DNA from: Desulfobacterales bacterium
GTDB lineage: Bacteria > Desulfobacterota > Desulfobacteria > Desulfobacterales > JAFDCJ01
DNA length: 18,307 nt
Assembly: GCA_029939875.1 (NCBI GenBank)
Contig: JAOZSC010000008.1
Coordinates: 1 to 18,307 of the forward strand
Reading direction: 5' to 3'
Part shown: one piece after another, positions 14,562 through 18,307 of the stretch
Numbering within the stretch: the first letter of the stretch is position 1
Layout: each line of letters begins with the position of its first letter
The notes under the pieces: generated by a model
The model's input: only the letters and a program-made list of their open reading frames with translations
Database searches by the model: none
What the model was told of the DNA's origin: nothing
Translations under genes and position numbers: made by a program

Positions 14562-16274
14562 TTATGATTTCTTCACCCGCAACACCTTCTTGTCGATCTT
14601 TCCCACGGCGGTCAGCGGGATCGCGTCTATGAACTCGATGACCTTGGGCACCTCGTAAGGGGTGCATTTGTCCCGGGCAAACTTGATGATATCTTCTTTC
14701 AGGGCATCCTCGTCGCCGTCGAAACGGTAACCCGCGTCACGCTGGATATAGGCCTTGACAATTTCCGAACCCGGTCTTTCGGGGTTGGCCTCCCCGACCA
14801 GGGCCATCAATTCGATGGCCGGGTGTTTGGACAAAACATCTTCCACTTTGCTGGAAAACACCTTGAAGCCGCCCACGATGATCATGTCCTTGGTCCGATC
14901 GACCAGGCGGATAAAGCCGTCTTCATCCATGATGCCGACATCGCCGGTGTGCATATAGCCATCGTCATCGATGGCATGCCGCGTCTCTTCGGGTTTGTTT
15001 AGATACCCCTGCATGACCAGCGGTCCCTTGATGCAGATTTCACCGGCCTCTCCCAGCGGGACTTCTTCGCCGGTGGCCGGGTCTGTCAGTTTGCACTCAA
15101 CATTGAAAAACGGCATGCCGACGGTGCCCAGTTTCTTCTTGCCCTTAGAGGGGTTCATGGTGGCCACCGGGGAGGTTTCCGTCATGCCGTAAAGTTCCAG
15201 CAGTTTGCCCTCTCCGATAATGCGCTCCAGCTCCCTTTGCGATTCCTCCGGAAACGGGGCGGCGGCTGAAATGCAGGTCCCCAGTCCGGAATGGTTCAGC
15301 TTTTTAAAGGCCGGATCGGCCATCAGCATCTGGTAAAGGGACGGCACGTTGGCCAGGTTGGTGGGCTTGTATTTTTCCATCTCCGTGCAAATGTGCGCCG
15401 TGTCCCGGGGATTGGGGATAAGGACCTGGGGCCAGCCGAAACACACCGCAGTTTCGGCAACTGTCAGCCCCGCAATGTGGAACATGGGAAAAGCCGACAG
15501 CAAAACGCCTTTGCCCCACTCCCATCCAAGCCACCGGTTGATACTCAATATATTGTGAGCCGCATTGCGATGACTCAACATGGCGCCTTTGGGGGCCCCG
15601 GTGGTGCCGCCGGTGTATTGAATCCAGCCCAGGTCGTCAGGCGTCAATTCAACGCGTACCGGATCGGCGGAATATTTTTTAAGGATTTCTTTGTGAAAAT
15701 CCAGGACGGTTTTTCCCGGCAGGGCCTCGATTTTGCCCGAAGGGATCTTTTTGAGAAGTTTTCCCAGCACCTGCTTTATTTTCGGTAAAAATCCCCCCAC
15801 GCTGGTGGCCACCACCAGCTTCAACTGCGGTATATCCGTGGCAATCTTGACGATGTGACCGGCAAAAATGGCATCCAGGGTGACCAGGGCGACCTTTTTT
15901 CCAGTGCTGCCCAGGTCATTTAACTGGTACTTGATCTGCTCGGCCGACATCAGCGGCGACACCCCGGAGACCACGCAACCGGCCCTCAGAGTGCCGATCA
16001 CCGTGATGAGGTATTCCGGAATATTGGGCAAATTGATGCCAACAACATCGCCTTTTTCAAAACCGTTTTGCCTCAGCATTTCGGCAAACCGGTTGGCATA
16101 TTTGCCCAGTTCGGCAAAGGTAATTTCCACACCCATATATGCCAGGGCCATTTTATCCGGCAGTTCGTCAAAACTTCGCTGAATCATCTCAACATAGGTG
16201 GTTTCCAATTCCTCAGGCCTAAAATCCTCCAGCCCCGCATCCCAGTTTTTTTTCCAAAAACGTTGTGCGTACAT
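14562..16274 (-). CDS. Long-chain acyl-CoA synthetase (FadD-like)
   Basis: A 570-residue member of the ANL adenylating family that activates fatty acids with ATP and CoA. The ATP-binding P-loop motif is YTGGTTGAPKG (220-230), the A5 motif LYGMTETSP (361-369), and the A7/A8 region HTGDVGIMDEDGF with VDRTKDMIIVGGFKVF (458-473). The catalytic lysine is K559 (PLTAVGKIDKKVLR). The FPMFHIAGLT segment fits long-chain enzymes, but chain length cannot be fixed, and an aryl-CoA or other acid substrate is possible. The ATG at 16274 has GGGAGGG about seven bases upstream. It is transcribed before the receptor-MCE operon in the same direction, but the 196-bp repeat-containing spacer makes cotranscription uncertain. 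A role in feeding lipids from that system is only a suggestion from position. Confidence 0.94.
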   Translation of the reverse strand: MYAQRFWKKNWDAGLEDFRPEELETTYVEMIQRSFDELPDKMALAYMGVEITFAELGKYANRFAEMLRQNGFEKGDVVGINLPNIPEYLITVIGTLRAGCVVSGVSPLMSAEQIKYQLNDLGSTGKKVALVTLDAIFAGHIVKIATDIPQLKLVVATSVGGFLPKIKQVLGKLLKKIPSGKIEALPGKTVLDFHKEILKKYSADPVRVELTPDDLGWIQYTGGTTGAPKGAMLSHRNAAHNILSINRWLGWEWGKGVLLSAFPMFHIAGLTVAETAVCFGWPQVLIPNPRDTAHICTEMEKYKPTNLANVPSLYQMLMADPAFKKLNHSGLGTCISAAAPFPEESQRELERIIGEGKLLELYGMTETSPVATMNPSKGKKKLGTVGMPFFNVECKLTDPATGEEVPLGEAGEICIKGPLVMQGYLNKPEETRHAIDDDGYMHTGDVGIMDEDGFIRLVDRTKDMIIVGGFKVFSSKVEDVLSKHPAIELMALVGEANPERPGSEIVKAYIQRDAGYRFDGDEDALKEDIIKFARDKCTPYEVPKVIEFIDAIPLTAVGKIDKKVLRVKKS

Positions 16275-16370
16275 TTTAACCCTCCCCTATCTTCTTTTTC
16301 TTTCTTCTCCATGTGGAGCGCCGACCATCCGGCCCGATTCCGGTTTGCAGTGTAGCAGCCATGTTCCACC

Positions 16371-16401
16371 TTGACAATATATTTGTTGCGTTAACAAAGA
16401 T
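16371..16401 (+). promoter_or_regulatory. Candidate promoter/operator for the transporter gene
   Basis: TTGACA at 16371 matches the -35 consensus. The downstream -10 candidates (TAACAA, AAAGAT) are weak and off optimal spacing. TTTGTT-GCGTT-AACAAA (16382-16398) is an inverted repeat that could bind a regulator. It lies between the divergent ligase and transporter genes. Confidence 0.3.
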
Positions 16402-16455
16402 CATCTGGTAAAAAAACCGGGTAAAAACAAATGGATGCCCACAGGAACAGCTCAC

Positions 16456-18307
16456 ATGGCAACAGCAAAAAACAAAAAAAAGAAACTCGGCCTATCAGCC
16501 CAGATCATGATCGGTATGGGCCTGGGGCTGGCGGCAGGGGTTTTTTTTGGCGAGTACTGCGCCTTTCTGGAGATTATCGGCAGCGCTTTTATCAAACTGC
16601 TGCAAATGACCATTTTACCCTATATCATTGTGTCGTTGATCCTGGGCATCGGCGGTTTGACGTTCGAGCAGGCAAAAATGATGGCAAAAAAGGCCGGCGT
16701 TTTGCTGCTGCTGTTCTGGGGAATTTCCTTTGCCATGGTTTTGGTGCTGCCCCTGTCGTTCCCGCACTGGGAGTCGGCAGCCTTTTTCAGCTCGGCCATC
16801 GTGGACCTGCCCAAGCCGGTGGATTTTCTCAGCCTGTACATCCCCTCGAACCCCTTTTACTCCCTGGCCAATAATATCGTCCCGGCGGTAGTGCTTTTTT
16901 CCATCATGGCCGGCATCGCCCTGATGGGCATGCAAGATAAGGGCGGGCTGCTGGAAGTCTTAAACACCGCCTCCCAGGCGCTGATCCGGATGACCAACCT
17001 CATCGTCAACCTGACACCCATCGGCGTGTTTGCCATCACGGCTGCGGCGGCCGGCACCATGACCATCGATGAATTCGGCCGGCTGCAGGTATACATTGTA
17101 AGTTTCAACATCGCTGCCATTTTTCTGACCTTCTGGGTTTTGCCGATGCTGGTGGCCCCGCTGACGCCGTTTAAATACCGGGACATCGTCGGGTTGACCC
17201 GCGATTCCCTGGTCACGGCCTTTACCACCGGCAACCTGTTTATCGTCTTGACGGTTTTAACTGAAAACTGCAAGCAACTGTTTGAAAAATATGACCTGAA
17301 AAAAGAAAAAACCGACACCTATGTGGATGTCATCGTACCGATTTCATTTAACTTTCCCAATATCGGCAAGCTGCTGATGCTGTTGTTTATCCTTTTTGCC
17401 GGCTGGTTTACCGGCAGTCCGTTGTCCTTGAAGCAATACCCCTCCTTCGTGTTTTCCGGACTGCTCAGCTTTTTCGGCGGCGTGGACGTGGCCATGCCGT
17501 TCATGCTGGACCTGATGCACATGCCCTCCGACCTGTACCAGCTTTACGTTGTCACGGGGGTCATCAACGGGCGCTTTGCCACCCTGCTGGCCGCCATGAA
17601 TCTGGTCATTTTCACTCTGCTGGCCACCGCCTCGCTGACCGGCGTTATGACCGTCAGTAAAAAGAAACTGATAAACTATGTGCTCATCAGCCTGCTGCTG
17701 ACCGCCGGCCTGATCGGGGTCACCCGGGCCTATTTCGCCGTAGCCGTAAAAAATATCTATGACAAGGACCAGGTGATCGCCAACATGCAGTCCATGGTGT
17801 TTCCGGTTCCCCGGCAGGTGTACAAATCCGCTGCGGAAGTCAAAAAACCGGTGGATCTGCGCCAACCGGCCCTGGAACGGATACGAAAAACCAGAGTTTT
17901 GAGAGTCGGCTACAGCCCCAATAATCTTCCGTTTACCTATTTCAGCGAAACCGGGGAATTGATCGGGCTGGATGTCGACATGGCCCAGCTGCTGGCCAAA
18001 GAATTGAACGTCAAACTGGAATTTGTCCCTTTTGACCCTGAACAAATGGGCGCACAGCTTGACGCAGGGCTTTTTGACGTCGTCATGTCGGGCATTGTCA
18101 TTACGACCCCGCGCCTAGTAAAAATGACCTTTTCAGATCCGTACATGGACGCCACCCTGGCCTTCATCGTCCGGGATTATCGCCGGGTTGAATTTGCCAC
18201 CAGCGAAGCCGTTCAGAGCATCCCGCATCTGAAAATCGGCATTCCCCGCGTGGTGGGGGACTATTTTTCCAATAAAGTAAAAGCATACCTGCCCAATGCC
18301 GAGATTA
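16456..18307 (+). CDS. Symporter-like (SDF family) transporter fused to SBP (3' end outside window)
   Basis: An unbroken plus-strand frame from ATG 16456 (AGGAAC eight bases upstream) to the right edge, 617 codons and no stop. Residues ~10-400 resemble the dicarboxylate/amino acid:cation symporter (GltP/SDF) family: IKLLQMTILPYIIVSLILGI, GVFAITAAAAGTM, and DSLVTAFTTGNLFIVL. The usual hallmarks differ: SSSAATLP is TTGNLFIVL and NMDGT is replaced by NFPNIGK. A further helix at about 405-425, preceded by KKK, would send the rest to the periplasm. From ~480 begins a family-3 solute-binding domain (LRVGYSPNNLPFTYF, then ETGELIGLDVDMAQLL, FDVVMSGI, FSDPYMD). It is thus one chain with membrane carrier and its own substrate-capture domain. 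Substrate is unknown; amino acids or dicarboxylates are likely. Confidence 0.85.
   Translation, partial: MATAKNKKKKLGLSAQIMIGMGLGLAAGVFFGEYCAFLEIIGSAFIKLLQMTILPYIIVSLILGIGGLTFEQAKMMAKKAGVLLLLFWGISFAMVLVLPLSFPHWESAAFFSSAIVDLPKPVDFLSLYIPSNPFYSLANNIVPAVVLFSIMAGIALMGMQDKGGLLEVLNTASQALIRMTNLIVNLTPIGVFAITAAAAGTMTIDEFGRLQVYIVSFNIAAIFLTFWVLPMLVAPLTPFKYRDIVGLTRDSLVTAFTTGNLFIVLTVLTENCKQLFEKYDLKKEKTDTYVDVIVPISFNFPNIGKLLMLLFILFAGWFTGSPLSLKQYPSFVFSGLLSFFGGVDVAMPFMLDLMHMPSDLYQLYVVTGVINGRFATLLAAMNLVIFTLLATASLTGVMTVSKKKLINYVLISLLLTAGLIGVTRAYFAVAVKNIYDKDQVIANMQSMVFPVPRQVYKSAAEVKKPVDLRQPALERIRKTRVLRVGYSPNNLPFTYFSETGELIGLDVDMAQLLAKELNVKLEFVPFDPEQMGAQLDAGLFDVVMSGIVITTPRLVKMTFSDPYMDATLAFIVRDYRRVEFATSEAVQSIPHLKIGIPRVVGDYFSNKVKAYLPNAEI

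Noticed and set aside
17344..18045. A 233-codon minus-strand open frame opposite the transporter fusion
   Set aside because: Its translation is Gln/Gly/His rich and antisense to clear membrane and solute-binding sequences.

Overview
The window looks like chromosomal DNA of a Desulfobacterota (former deltaproteobacterial, Desulfobacteraceae-like) bacterium. This is an inference from gene content, moderate GC, and degenerate 7-9 bp tandem repeats in the spacers, which I associate with that group. No rRNA, tRNA, CRISPR array, transposase or phage gene was found.

Left part (1-8215), mostly single genes. A lipoprotein with a possible CsgG/FlgT-like fold runs off the left edge on the minus strand. 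Next come a 64-residue protein with a Pro/Lys tail (+), DNA polymerase I with all three activities (-), a repeat-rich spacer, a cysteine-rich zinc-ribbon protein (+), a two-CBS-domain protein (-), and an unknown 98-residue protein (+). A radical SAM enzyme is followed closely by a half-size GDT1/UPF0016 cation transporter (+). A 300-bp spacer then carries a remnant of a LysM/MltD-type protein between repeat clusters. PhnN (PRPP via ribose 1,5-bisphosphate) and the ribosome-assembly protein YhbY (+) end this part.

Middle part (8376-14365, all minus): a tightly overlapping five-gene operon. In transcription order it is: a membrane receptor (Cache-GAF-cyclase homology domain); an MlaE-type permease; an MlaF-type ABC subunit; an MlaD/MCE protein; and a TPR lipoprotein. 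This has the layout of an MCE lipid-transport system, but the ABC subunit has lost every nucleotide-handling motif, including the Walker A lysine. The cyclase domain lacks most catalytic residues. Both reading frames are intact, so these look like preserved non-catalytic proteins. I consider this the most interesting part of the window.

Right part (14366-18307): a 196-bp spacer with an inverted-repeat element, a long-chain acyl-CoA synthetase (-), and a divergently transcribed transporter (+). The transporter joins a glutamate/dicarboxylate symporter-like membrane domain to a family-3 periplasmic solute-binding domain in one chain and runs off the right edge. Its symporter core also lacks the usual signature motifs.

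Together the window covers DNA repair, lipid transport and fatty-acid activation, nucleotide/PRPP metabolism and solute uptake.
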